From contig CM055101.1 in the NCBI GenBank assembly GCA_029204225.1, positions 28,695,475-28,759,474 on the forward strand: a stretch of 64,000 bases of DNA. Direction: 5' to 3'. Below, one piece after another: positions 34,103 to 46,060 of the stretch. The stretch's first letter is position 1, and every line of letters begins with the position of its first letter. Both the position numbers and the translations under genes were made by a program. The notes beneath the pieces are model-generated. The model had not been told where the DNA came from, ran no database searches, and worked only from the letters and a program-made list of their open reading frames with translations. Source of the stretch: Diphasiastrum complanatum (taxonomy: Eukaryota; Streptophyta; Lycopodiopsida; Lycopodiales; Lycopodiaceae).

Positions 34103-35337
34103 TTGCACATTAGTTTTTTACGTCAGATATTAGTCAGCCATGATGTTGTCTTCCTTGAAGACAAGTTCTATAATTTTAAGCAGAAGCAGCAAATGTCAAA
34201 GTTTGTCCCAACAATTCCATTCACCATCAATAGGCCTGGACCTACAATTATTCAACCACAACCTGAAGACATCCATGTCATACACTCAGGAGATTCATCT
34301 ACTCAGGATCTTGCAGCTCGAAGATCTACTCGACAACGACAACAATCTGATCGACTCATCCCTCAGACGTTTATCAGTCATGATGAACATGACTTTGTTG
34401 TAGAAGCATTGTCAATGTCAGATGCAGACAAATGGAAAGTTTTCATGGATGTTGAGTATAACTCATTGATGAACAACAAGACTTGGAGTCTTGTTGATCC
34501 TCCTAAAGGTACAAAATTGATTGACACTAGATGGATCTTCAAAATGAAGCTCAAGCCAGATGGATCAATATCCAAATGAAAATCTCAACTGGTGTTTAAA
34601 GGATATGAGCAAGTATATGGGATATAATACACTGACACTTTCAATCCAATGGTAAAACATCAATCTATTCAAACCTTGTTGGCTATATCTACTGTAGAGG
34701 ATCTGGACATTCATCAAATGGACATCCAGACAACAATCCTTAATGGATATATACATTCAAAAAGATATTTATATCTATCAACGGTTACTCCTTCAAGGAC
34801 AAGAGCATATTGGCTCTGTATGGGCTCAAGCAAGCTCCTAGGGCCTGGTTTGATAGAATTAATTACTTCTTGATGTTCACCTATTCAAATTCTGACTAGG
34901 CAGGAGACGTTAATACCACAAAATCCACATCTGGTTACATTTGTTTCTAGGTAGGAGAACCCATCTCATGGAATAGTAGAAAACGAAAATGCATTTCTCT
35001 GTCCTCTACAAAATCTGAATATGTTGCAACTACATCAACAATGAAAGAGATCATTTGACTCAGAAGGTTACTATAGAATCTACAATTTTTACAAATTAAT
35101 CTAACTATACTCCAGTGCGACAATCAGCTCTGAACCCACGAACTCATTCTAGAACTAAACACATAGAAGTTCAAATTCATTTTCTTAGAGATAAAGTTCA
35201 GAGTAAAGAAGTTGCACTAAGGTACTATCATACTAACAGTATGTTGGTTGACATTTTGACGAAACTCTTGTCAAGAGAGAAACATGCTACTTTGGTTGGT
35301 ATGTTAAATCTCAATTTAGAATTAGATGTAGTAAGCT
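34103..35337 (+). pseudogene. Copia 3' half, internally deleted
   Basis: + strand. It starts in the integrase tail (SHDVVFLEDKF), then the linker RRSTRQRQQSDRL and the RT start (WKVFMDVEYNSLMNNKTWSL, IDTRWIFKMKLKPDGS). After a stop it continues with DLDIHQMDIQTTILNGYI, then jumps to RNase H (TTKSTSGYICF, EPISWNSRKRKC, LSSTKSEYVA, HSRTKHIEVQIHFLRD) and the terminal VDILTKLL. The RT catalytic centre and connection are deleted at about 34870. Several stops are present. Confidence 0.88.
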
Positions 35338-35346
35338 TAAGGGGGA
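35338..35346 (+). other. Polypurine tract
   Basis: AAGGGGGAG directly before TGTTCGAG, the start of the 3' LTR, and downstream of RNase H in the right orientation. Confidence 0.7.
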
Positions 35347-36040
<694 letters not shown>

Positions 36041-36949
36041 TCGCAACTTTCTTGTGATCTGATCATTGTTATTACAACATTCTTATACAAATTCACTACT
36101 TTTCTATCATGTTGCATTCGTGCTGAATGTTTAATTATCTCTCACTCTTTTTCCTCTACTGTCACGAATATCAGTAACAAAGAATTGAATGGTTGTCTCA
36201 AATACCTAATCATTTTGCATTTCTTTATAGTTGTCTACAACACCTACACTAATATTCATTATCAACTCAAATCAGAACTACTATGTTCTTCAAGTCTCAA
36301 GTAATCCAGATCCTATAGTTTTTGTCATAATTGTTTTCTTTTGGTGGGATGACGGCCTCCTATTCCACTGCGACCAGAAAAATCCTGTGTAATTTCCATA
36401 AGTGACATCAAAAGACAATTTACTCAAACACACATGCCGCATAGTAATGGTGTAGCATAAAGAAAGAATAGAAGCATTATGGAAAGTGCACACTCCATGA
36501 TGGGCATATCCATGCTTTCCAAGGGTTTTCAAGTTCGATTACTAGTTATGTTCCTAGTGTAAGCTTGAAAGGGCAAGTGTGAAATTTACGGACTTACTTA
36601 AGCTGCAATTCAAAGAACGGAAAAGCTATTGGCTTGTATCTCATTATGTTAGGACAAATCCATGCCATGCTAACATTGGAGAATATAATGACTCTTGTAC
36701 AAATCCATACGTTCAAAGAGTACTTAAGCCAAGAAAACTAGTATATTTGGATTAAGTCGATACTAATCTAAAATCTACAGTGTAAGCAATAAGCAAATTA
36801 AGTTAATAGCACGGTATCAACTCGGAATTGAAGAAAATATTGTTCTAATAATGTCTCCCATTTGTCAAGGTACTGATACTCTTTGCTAGCATAGATGAAA
36901 CTTCATACCTAGATAGATGTGAAAGCAATATTATCCTGTGAAGTTGCCA
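36041..36949. other. AT-rich intergenic, nothing recognised
   Basis: No motif found in either strand. The right end grades into an RT remnant. Confidence 0.45.
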
Positions 36950-37330
36950 TGATATGTATTCGCTACTATCGATTCTTCATGCATTACCACAACAATACTT
37001 TATAGACGAGTTAATATCATTAAAGCAACAAATGAGTAATCTGTAGAACATCATTCACCAGCGAATGTAACTGATGTATGCCTTTGGAATTTCTTTTTAA
37101 TCGACAATTGCATTGTTAGACTTTGTAACCATACTTGGCATCAAGTTTGGGGTATCCCTATGGGCTTCTCCTGTTCACCTATATGGTGCAATTTGGTACC
37201 TATCCTTCTTTGAAAAGCAATTCATTAAAAGACTTGCCAAGCTAGGGAAAACTACTTATATGGATGCCTTCAAACATTCATTTAGGTAAATTGATGATAT
37301 ATGCTTTATAAATAATTGGGTGTGAAATCG
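36950..37330 (+). pseudogene. Penelope-like reverse transcriptase fragment
   Basis: Frameshifted + strand text: ALPQQYFIDELISLKQQM, then HQVWGIPMGFSCSPIWCNL, FFEKQFIKRLAKLGKTTYMD and a final IDDICFINNW preceded by a stop. The GIPMG..SP block followed some 45 residues later by (Y)IDD and the YE/FEKQFI helix fits Penelope-like RTs better than Copia, Gypsy or the LINE RTs seen here. No GIY-YIG endonuclease was found nearby. Confidence 0.5.
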
Positions 37331-37614
37331 TTGATAGAGCCTGCCACGAATGATGCGCGATGGTGGTTGGTCCAAAACAGTTGCCTGAAGTGAGACACTG
37401 GTTAAATTTGCTGCTAGGAATGCCATATTAGAGCCTTGGAAGTGTGTTGGTGACAATAAAAACAGTTGATACAGATCTGCTAATATGCTTGTAGACTGTC
37501 ACTTGAAGATGCATTGAAGATTAAAGATATTTATTGCCTAAGTGCGGCCTTCAAAACTGCTCTGAAACCGTTTCATAATCATAGATGCGATATGCTTTAT
37601 GTGATGTTGAGTAA

Positions 37615-37842
37615 CTAATGAAAATATTCTTGCAACTGACTAGGTCTAGTTTTTTTCCTCAGATCAGACGATATTTGGGCATAATAGAGACATCCAAACA
37701 CAGAAAAGTGTTTCAGACTTGGTTTGTAACCATAGTAGACTTCAAATAGAGTCTTATTTGTATGTAGAACGATTTGACTCTTCATTGTGTTATTGGAAGA
37801 CTCAAATTTTTTTACTCTCAATTGATGGCAATTTGCCCGCAA
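37615..37842 (-). pseudogene. Copia integrase C-terminal fragment
   Basis: The - strand frame NKTLFEVYYGYKPSLKHFSV then FGCLYYAQI matches the end of the Copia integrase core (TPYE..FG.KP....VFGC). Isolated piece. Confidence 0.8.
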
Positions 37843-37849
37843 AAGACTT

Positions 37850-38430
37850 CAATTTTCAACACTTTTTAGTACTTCACATGGGTAACTTTAGGTGCATGTA
37901 TATATATCTCTATAGGACTCCAAATTTAGATTTTTTTTTTTTTTATAGAAATGCTTCTATGGTCATAAAAGATCTTTGAAAGTAGACATCCAAAGAAAGG
38001 GTTGTAAAATGCACCTCCAAAAGAGCTGAAACTTTCTAGCACCTTTTAATGATTTTCAATACTTTTCAACACTTAACATGGATAACTTTAGATGCACATA
38101 TCTATCTCTACATAACTCCAAGTTGAAAAAAATTTGAGAGACATGTTTTTATGGTCATAGAATACTTTTTAAAATAGACAAACCAAAAAAATATCGTTAA
38201 AATCATGGTATTATATACTCATATATGATATTTCCAGTTTTGGTGATTTTTATCGACACTTAAAAGGGTAACTTCGAATGCACATATCTATCTCTACAGA
38301 TCTCCAAATTCAATTTATTTTTAATTCGCATGTTTCTATAATCATATAGGATGTTTAAGAGTAGCCAGGCTAAAAATTGAATGTAAAATTCACAACAATG
38401 TAGTCCCATATATGAAACTATCGAAGTTTC
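37850..38430 (+). repeat. Diverged tandem repeat, about 195-bp period, 3 copies
   Basis: Copies start near 37850, 38050 and 38242. Each has an ACACTT..A..GGTAACTTT core, a GCACATATCTATCTCTACA-type core and a TATGGTCATA-type core in the same order. A fourth, weaker copy may follow to about 38600. Confidence 0.7.
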
Positions 38431-38744
38431 ATCAGTATCTCCACATGTTTGACACATCATATCATACATATAAGTTGCTCAAAATGAAGGTCTCAAAATT
38501 TTCAATCGATAAATATATATATGAAGAACATACATGTGAAAGGATTTGATGTGATTCATCATAGTTTATGAGATATGATTTTTTGAATAAGTGCTTAAAA
38601 TGCACACTTTTGTGTGTATTTTGTAACGACTCTAGCGTTAAAGGTTGCAATTTTTTTTTATATATAACTATTTTACTTAGCACGTCTACTTATTGTGTTT
38701 GGAGATTAAAGTAAAACAACTATAAAAAAAAACTGCAAAAGATT

Positions 38745-39050
38745 GCACGTCGGCGTGCTATATAAAATGAAATAATTTTTTGCGACCTCCAAACATAGCA
38801 TGCCGACGTGCTATATAAAATGAGAAATTTTTTTGCAACCTCCAAACATAACACGTGTCCTAACAGTACTCCATAGGGGACCCCAAACAGACACTTATTG
38901 GCATTCAACGCTGCGCACACGCCGACGTGCTGGGTTGGGCCAAAAAAACAAATTTTTTATATTAAATTTAAATTAATTTTTTTTTTCCGGACAGCCAGAC
39001 CTAGCACGCCGGCGTGCCATGTATGTTTGGAGGCTGCAAAAGAATTTAAT
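38745..39050. repeat. GC-palindrome fold-back element
   Basis: Four near-palindromes: GCACGTCGGCGTGC 38745-38758, GCATGCCGACGTGC 38798-38811, ACACGCCGACGTGC about 38917-38930 and GCACGCCGGCGTGC 39004-39017. The arm GTGCTATATAAAATGA with CCTCCAAACATA is repeated directly at 38755 and 38808 and inverted at 39017-39050. Confidence 0.7.
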
Positions 39051-40850
39051 TTGATTTTTTTTTTATTGTGTGAGATTTTTAAATATGTACGAAACCACAT
39101 TTTTAATAATAAACATTGAAGTAGTGGCATAAAAAGGGTAGCACACAATGTGCTATATTTTTGTTGAATCATGACAAGAAAGAAACTTGCAAAACTCGCA
39201 AAATATTTACTTGCAAAATGCCAAGGCCCGAATTTTTGGATCAACTCCATGCACTCTTGATACATAGATTGATGAATTGCTTTAATGTGATTTTAGTCAT
39301 TGTCAATGGCCTTCCCAATTTCCTATATTTGTCAAGATCATGATTGATTGTTCAGTTCTTGATTTATGACATAAGGAAAAATTCAAAGTAATGATAATGA
39401 TGTTGCGATATTTACTTTCACACATGATCCTTGATTCATCAGTTTCAACAACGATCTCATGGGAATTCAATAGATTAGATGATCTAAGAGTGTAATTTAT
39501 CAGTGAATCAACATTATACGATTAATGTTTCATTTCAAGCTCGACTCTTTGGCTATGTGTCAAGTCTCATTCAAAATTTCAAAGTTAGAAAGTTGTAATT
39601 CAAAATGTGACTACCAACTAAGATCAGATCTATGCTCCTAAGTGATCCTCTGGATGATTAAGCCATGCTATAGACAACCTTGTCGCATGATGGACACCAA
39701 CCAACTACTGATGCTGATGATTAGTTTGGCCTACATGCATGGTGTGTGTTTTCTCATGTACATGCTATTTGTAAAAATTGCCTTATTATGTGATATGCCA
39801 ATGTGAGTTTTTTGACTATTTTTTTTGTATTTGTTCACTTGTATACATGAAAATATATTATTGTTGTTGAAAAAATGGACAACCTCAAAAGAATGCATAA
39901 AATTAAGGTAATCTCCAAGGAGGTTGATAGGACTCCAACTCCATGAGTCTACTTTGATGGCCTTTATTGCTCCATGTTTAGAAAGTGAGTCCTCCTCCCT
40001 TTCAAATACATCTTGAGTTGCAAAGTAGGGGCAACTTAATTTCAGGTTTTGTGCCCAATCATGTTGTGGCAAGTTGAGTATACAATTTAAATATGTGCCA
40101 CTCACAAATAACCTATGAAAGGAAATCCATCATAAAGTGGGAGATTGTATACACAACCACCATGATAGTGCGAGAGCTTGTCCTGATTGTGGGTGCTCGA
40201 GAGCCAAGTACCATTTAAATGTCATGCATCATCCTTTACTTTGGGTGGACCCCTCACTTCATACACAATTTCTTCTCTATCACGTAGTTTCATGTACCTT
40301 GTCCCTCATTAAGCGTGGTTGTATCACACTTGCCACAAGGCAAGTTGCTTATGCAATCTAATAGGATGCGAGGAGAGGGCAAACACAAGAACCGATAGTA
40401 AATGTTATATATGCATGATATCTTAGTTGTGATAATGCTTAGAGTCTTACATTGGTCAAATTGTGGTTTTACTAGGTTTAGCACAAACTTTTAATGTAGA
40501 TTGTTGGAATCAAATGGGGATCCTATGGTGAAAAAATAATTATCCCTGATGTTATTGAAAATGAAAGGTACTAAAGGTGAAGTGAGAAAGTGAGACAAAC
40601 AAGATGGAGAGTGCGACACGCACTCTCGAAATTCACATGTACTCTGAGATGGGCATATAGGTTCCCACACATGGCAATAAATGCTTGTGTGTTTTTAAGA
40701 CTTATAATGCCAAGTGCTTTGGTTTTGTTTAGCCAAGATATCCATTTATCTTTCTCTCTCCTCTGAAATTTGTCGTTCTCTTTTTTAAATATGCATTCTC
40801 TTCCAAAATGCACATTCTCTCTCCACTCTCACACTTGAGCATTACGTAAT
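39051..40850. other. AT-rich intergenic, nothing recognised
   Basis: No transposon protein, RNA gene or clear repeat seen in about 1.8 kb. Confidence 0.5.
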
Positions 40851-42255
40851 GAAAGGCTTGAGAATCTCGGGCCTTCCGTGCAAGTCGGGGCCCTGCCTTC
40901 AGCACTTGCCCTGGTAGGGGCCATCACTGCATGGAAGGCCCTTGGAACGGGGCTTCCATCCCCCAAAAATGAGCGTCAAATCGGAGTTTGGGCATTTGTA
41001 GTATTGAAAATTTAATAATCACTTTTTGTGCCAGAATCCATTCAATCCATAAAAGGAACCGCCGGCAGGCTGCATCTGTTTTTCCGACCCTAGTTTCTAC
41101 GGCTGTACGATAGTGTTAAAATAAGCCGATGGTACGTACATCCACCGGCCAGCCCATCGTCGGACACGTGGACCTCGCTAAGTGGATCTACGGCACCTTA
41201 AGTGGTCGGACGTGGGCTGGAGGCAGCGGGTCCAAGATGACTGACACCTGTCGCGTGGAGCACCGTTCAGTCACCGCTGTGGGACCCACATGGGGTTGGT
41301 TGGTGACCGTGGTACCCGGTAGCTGGCCTACCAGGTCCCATCGCTGTCACGAGTCCTTCGTCCGTGTGTCATTTTCTCGTCTTCTGATATTATCGGTCTT
41401 CCCACCCACGGATCGTGGCGTTTATCGCCGGCACACCAGGATTTTAAGCCCGCCATCGCTGGATATTTTGCCACGTAGTACCAGTGGACGGTGGAGACTT
41501 ACTAGCCGGAAAACTCAACGCGTGGCTCGCATCGAAGTGGGCGCGCCCTAGAGAGCTGGTGCCACTAAGCACCGTCTGTTTGCTTATAGTAATCTCTTTG
41601 TATAGACTCTAGAGCATTCCTGTTTTCTCTTTCTTTTTATTTCTTTCTTTTTTCTCGGTGTTGTTGCTGCTGCTGCTGCTGCCGCTGCCGCTGATCTGTC
41701 GCCATAGATGTGAATAGCATCATCCGTTCCTGTGTCTGGATCATTTGAAAGCATGCTTTGAGGAGCCGAATTGATCTGCTCTCTTCTTCTGCTTGCATTT
41801 TCAGGGCTTCATCCTCCCGTATGCTTTGTCTCCTCTTGGTGAAGGCAAGAGCAGCAGGAAGCTAATTCTGCATTGCATTCTCAGGGGTTGCTCAACTTCA
41901 TTTTCCTGGTATTTTGATTGGTTTCGGAGAAAGCAGGAAAGAGCAGGAAGCAAAGATTGTTTCCTGACAAGATGGACATGGCTGTGGTACGGATTAAAAG
42001 ATCTTGTTGGAAAGGAGTAAAATGTGCCAGGGACTATAATTTCATATCAATTATGGCCAAGAAACCTGCGTCAACTCTTCTCCTTTTGGTTGATAAATGG
42101 AACACGTGGCCTTGAGAACGCTTGGTGCCGAAAGTATATCATGCCCACGAGGCTCCGCCCTTTTCCACTCTGAAGTTCAATTTTAAGTTTGTGTGTGCTG
42201 CTGCATTGTGTTTACATCTCAAATGACGAGGATTCAGTCTTGCCTCAACCTCCTG
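40851..42255 (+). promoter_or_regulatory. GC-rich island, candidate SPL promoter and 5' leader
   Basis: Composition changes sharply to GC-rich at about 41050-41570. A G-box CACGTG (about 41165), further ACGTGG words (about 41208) and CCACGTA (about 41471) occur. A pyrimidine-rich leader (41610-41660) and a CTG/CCG repeat (41663-41692) follow. A strong donor-like CTG|GTATGT at 42255/42256 could end a 5' UTR exon spliced to the acceptor at 47525 or 47528. No conserved protein is encoded. Inference from composition and position only. Confidence 0.4.
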
Positions 42256-42721
42256 GTATGTATATCACGCAAGTAACGAAGTATAGAAATGTTACAACAC
42301 TTCAGATTCCAGGAATCCGAGCTCTTAAAGTAGAATCGTTTCTGGAACTTTTGACCTACTGATTCGTTTCTAGAATGACTGAGCAATGTAAAACAAGTTT
42401 AGTGTCTGATGCAAATCTGCTTTTGTTCTACCCCATCCACACGGACCGGCCCGTTTCCTTGAGATCTAGCTATAATCTGAAGCTTATTGTGTTTTGCAAA
42501 GGAGCTTACTGAGTTTTTCTGTGAAATATAGCACAAAGCGTATTGTAGATGAGAAATGCAAGTTTCTTGACCAAAGCAGGCCAGGCTCCTTTCTCGCACA
42601 AGTTACATCGATGGTCTCAATCATTTCTTATTTCATTATAGTAGCTGCAAACCGCAGTTTTCCACTCTGCAAAAGTACATGCATGCTTTCCAAGTGCTCT
42701 TCAATCGCAGAAACGTTTCAC

Positions 42722-42725
<4 letters not shown>
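42256..42725. other. Putative leader-intron sequence, non-coding
   Basis: No coding motif. Bounded on the right by a GA array and a LINE 3' end. Confidence 0.35.

Positions 42726-42796
<71 letters not shown>
42726..42796 (+). repeat. (GA)n microsatellite, about 71 bp
   Basis: GA array forming the (TC)n tail of the adjacent - strand LINE. Confidence 0.95.
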
Positions 42797-42802
<6 letters not shown>

Positions 42803-44216
42803 CTCTTTATATTTGTCTTTTCCATGCGAAAAGGCATAGAAGACTAGTAAATGCACATGTCAAGTATGTGGTAACACTGGGAGTGTATGAAACATCTCTC
42901 TCTCTCTTTAAATAACATATCTAAATACTATGAACTGAAATAAATTTGATGATATATGAAATATGAAACATGTGGGAGCATAGGTGCGACTAAGTGTCAT
43001 GAATGAGGTATGACACTATCATCCAGTCCTATCCTGCTGATGCCCTCGTGATAGGTCTAGTAGCTCGTGCTGGAATATGAGTATGAGTGGGACTTTGTCT
43101 CTAATCCCTATGAGCAGGTAAGTCGTCATCATCATCAGATGCTAGGTCCCGTTGTCTGCTCCTAGAGGAGGTAATTAGAGGCTCAGAAATATGACTGTTG
43201 GGATGTCTTGACACAGGTCTTGTTGCAGTAGAAACATCGTATCATGAGTGCAACGTATTGGGAGTCCTCATAGGCTATGAGTGATCGCAGTGTGATAGGC
43301 TTGCCGCAAAACAGACAATGGTATCTTCCTCCGATCTCATAGTATACAGGGCACCTAAAGATAAAGTGCTCTGACTCAACCTCATCTAAGGAACATAACT
43401 AGCAAATTCGCTCCTCTTTTGGGATACCGTGGAACCTCCCAGCTCAATAGCAAGCGGATGTGATGATATGTGGAGCTGTCCCAATGTAAATATGAGGCTA
43501 TGTGATAATCCCGAGTCCAAATAGAGAACCACGACATTGTATCCTTGATCATGATGTGACGAAGCAAGTGCTATGTGTGTACATCTCGCATCTGCATTTG
43601 GAAGAGCCTGACTTCTCTGAATATATGGAATAAGTTGGAAAGCTGCATTTATCTGAATGGGTGGAATGACAAAACTCTGCAAGAAGGATCGTGTGTGTAA
43701 CAGAGGGCTTCCCTCAAATCATACGAGCTAACATGTTCTATAATCTTGAGATGTTGGCCCAGTGTGATGAGGGAAGACCGGTACACGATGTCTTTGTTGC
43801 ATACAAGGCTGTGGGGGTGACAATAATATCAAAAAGTCTACACTTACTACGAGCATCTTGAATGGACTTCCTGAAGCAAAATTGCTCTAGTTGAGGGAGG
43901 AATGCCCCTTCCTTGAGTGGTAGTTGCCTGTCGCATGCTGAGGGTAGGACTAGAGAAAAGTATCCCCAAATAAGTGTAAGTAGAAACTACCTTTAAGGTT
44001 TGTCCATCGAGAGTGAGCTCTTGATGCTGCATGAAAGTTCGAGAAGTGTTGAAGACCGTAACCTTGGTCTTCGCATTGTTCACCCCCAATTCCCATATGG
44101 TACAAAAGCCTTGTAAACAATCTAGTTGCCTCTGTAACCCCTCTCTGGTCGGAGATACTAGTACCACATTGTTCCCATAAAGGAGGATGGCAATCAAAAT
44201 ATTGCCAAGTCTGCAA
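42797..44216 (-). pseudogene. 5'-truncated LINE: RT C-terminus, zinc domain, 3' UTR
   Basis: The - strand begins at about 44200 in the RT at the catalytic block, reading ILLYGNNVVLVSPTREGLQR (YGNN where YADD is expected, so inactive), then NNAKTKVTVFN and TYTYLGILFSSP. About 43550-43320 holds the C-terminal zinc domain: HPLAIEL, then CxxC and ESEHFIFRCPVYYEIGGRY. A 3' UTR with AATATAAAG precedes the (TC)n tail at 42796. Frameshifts are present. Confidence 0.82.
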
Positions 44217-44219
44217 CTA

Positions 44220-44222
<3 letters not shown>

Positions 44223-44282
<60 letters not shown>
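44223..44282 (+). repeat. (GA)n microsatellite, 60 bp
   Basis: GA array at the left edge of the first copy of the approximately 310-bp duplicated segment. Confidence 0.97.
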
Positions 44283-44283
<1 letters not shown>

Positions 44284-44287
<4 letters not shown>

Positions 44288-44590
44288 AGGTTATTGATTG
44301 ATTGATTGTCCTGGCAACATAATTAATTCCTTCCAGCCTGCAGAGGGTGTTTGGCAACAAACACCTCTCTTAGATGTGTAGGAGCATGCATGGCCACATT
44401 CTTTTCCTTGCATACAACGTCTATTGACAAGATAGAGAGGAGAAATCGACAACATTTGCAAGAGAAAGCCAACACCCTTTAGAGAAGCACAGAGCGGTGT
44501 AAAATGGCAAACAATCTCGAAGCAGCTTAGTGTTGTGCTTCCCTTTCTAGTAGCATCTAATGGGAGTTGGGTGCATATGGAGAAAGATCA
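44284..44590. repeat. Duplicated segment, copy 1
   Basis: Begins with (ATTG)n and GTCCTGGCAACAT and ends near TTTCTAGTAGCATCTA. Aligns almost end to end with 44874-45200. It lies between LINE pieces in both cases. Confidence 0.85.
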
Positions 44591-44597
44591 CGAGCGA

Positions 44598-44813
44598 GGG
44601 AGCGAGCTTTGTTAATGTCTTTTAAATACTATTAGATACAAAAGACTAAAAGGTACAAAAAACTGATCTAGATGAGGGAGGAATGCCCCTTCCCAACTCG
44701 AGTGGTAGCTACCTGTCACATGCTGAAGGTAGGACCAGAGAAAAATAAGTGTAAGAAGAACCTACCTCTGAGGTTTGTCCATCGAGAGTGAGCTCCTGAT
44801 GCTGCATGAAAGC

Positions 44814-44814
<1 letters not shown>
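44598..44814 (-). pseudogene. LINE copy with large internal deletion
   Basis: The - strand 3' end (GACATTAACAAAG at about 44606-44618) joins at about 44672 to RT C-terminal sequence that matches 43885-44036, skipping the zinc domain and most of the 3' UTR. Confidence 0.7.

Positions 44815-44873
<59 letters not shown>
44815..44873 (+). repeat. (GA)n microsatellite, 59 bp
   Basis: GA array in the same relative position as 44223-44282 in the duplicated unit. Confidence 0.97.
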
Positions 44874-44876
<3 letters not shown>

Positions 44877-45200
44877 GATTGATTGATTGTCCTGGCAACA
44901 TGATTAATTCCTTTTAGCCTACAGAGGGTGTTTGGCAACTTGTTGCACCTCTCTTAGATGTTGTAGGAGCATGCATGCCCACTTCTTTTCCTTGCATACA
45001 GCGTCTGTCGACAAGATAGAGAGGAGAAATCAACAACATTTGCAGGAGGAAGCCAACACCCCAGACGCACAAAGTGGTGTAAAATGGCAAACAATCTCGA
45101 AGCAGCTTAGTGGTGCTGTGCTTCCCTTTCTAGTAGCATCTAGCGGGAGTTGGCCTGTTCAAGGTGCATGTGGAGAAACCTCCTTGGTGGGAGAGACAAG
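44874..45200. repeat. Duplicated segment, copy 2
   Basis: Second copy of the segment at 44284-44590 with scattered substitutions and short indels. Confidence 0.85.
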
Positions 45201-45243
45201 GACCATGCCATTTGCATATTAAAGATAAATATTAGAATGTCCC

Positions 45244-46060
45244 TAAGAGAGAAAAAGAAAGAAAGAAAGAAAGAAAGCTTTATTAGTGTCTTTAGTGCAA
45301 AATAAGGTACATAAGACAAAATGATACATCTCAAGTGTATATTATAATGATATGGGAGATTAAAGTACGTCTTGAAAGAACCATAAAATAGTACTTGTAA
45401 AATCTATTATAGTCTCTACATCCTTGTCCTCTCCTGTTGAAGAATAGTGTAATATAGGCCGTTGGTGTGTCACTAGGGGTGTAATTAATGCCATAGATGG
45501 AGTCTGGCATCATCGTATATGAGACTCTTTTAAGTATGTGCTCTCCTAATAACCCGACTCTCTAACCACTACGAATGTGATATGCGCTATCTTTGCTCCC
45601 TATTTAGGTTTTGGGTGTTTGGATCATCATCTGACTCAAGGTCTACTCAAGATCTTATCCTAGGGAAGAAAAATGTGATTTGGATCTGTATGCCATGATG
45701 ACTCTGCTAATCATCTCAACATAGGTCTCCTTGTAATAGTGTCTTTGAGCAACACACTGTGGATTTTCATATGCAATAAGTGATTGACTGGTGGGTTTAG
45801 AAGCAATGGTACGTCCCTTTGATCTCATAGTATATGGGGCACATGAAAATGAAGTCTCTACCTTGTCTCGAGTACATAGGTGACATTTATCGTCAACTCG
45901 TGGGATGTTCTAGAATCATTTGGTTTCCCACCGCAAATTGATTGGATGAAACATGAAGCTATCCCAAAGTGAATTTGAGGCAATGTGATAGATTGCAAGT
46001 ATTGTGGGAATACTGGAACCCAAATGTATCCTGATCTAGGAGATGAGTTCCATAGAAGTC
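45244..46060 (-). pseudogene. LINE 3' end, third copy
   Basis: The - strand C-terminal zinc domain is readable as KCHLCTRDKVE and then CAPYTMRSKGR (about 45900-45800), parallel to 43400-43300. The 3' UTR ends GACACTAATAAAG before a (TTTC)n tail (about 45247-45270 as GAAA). Confidence 0.7.

Noticed and set aside
41129-41551. 140-codon frame in the GC island
   Set aside because: Long only because GC-rich DNA has few stops. No family motif, and it overlaps promoter-like sequence.
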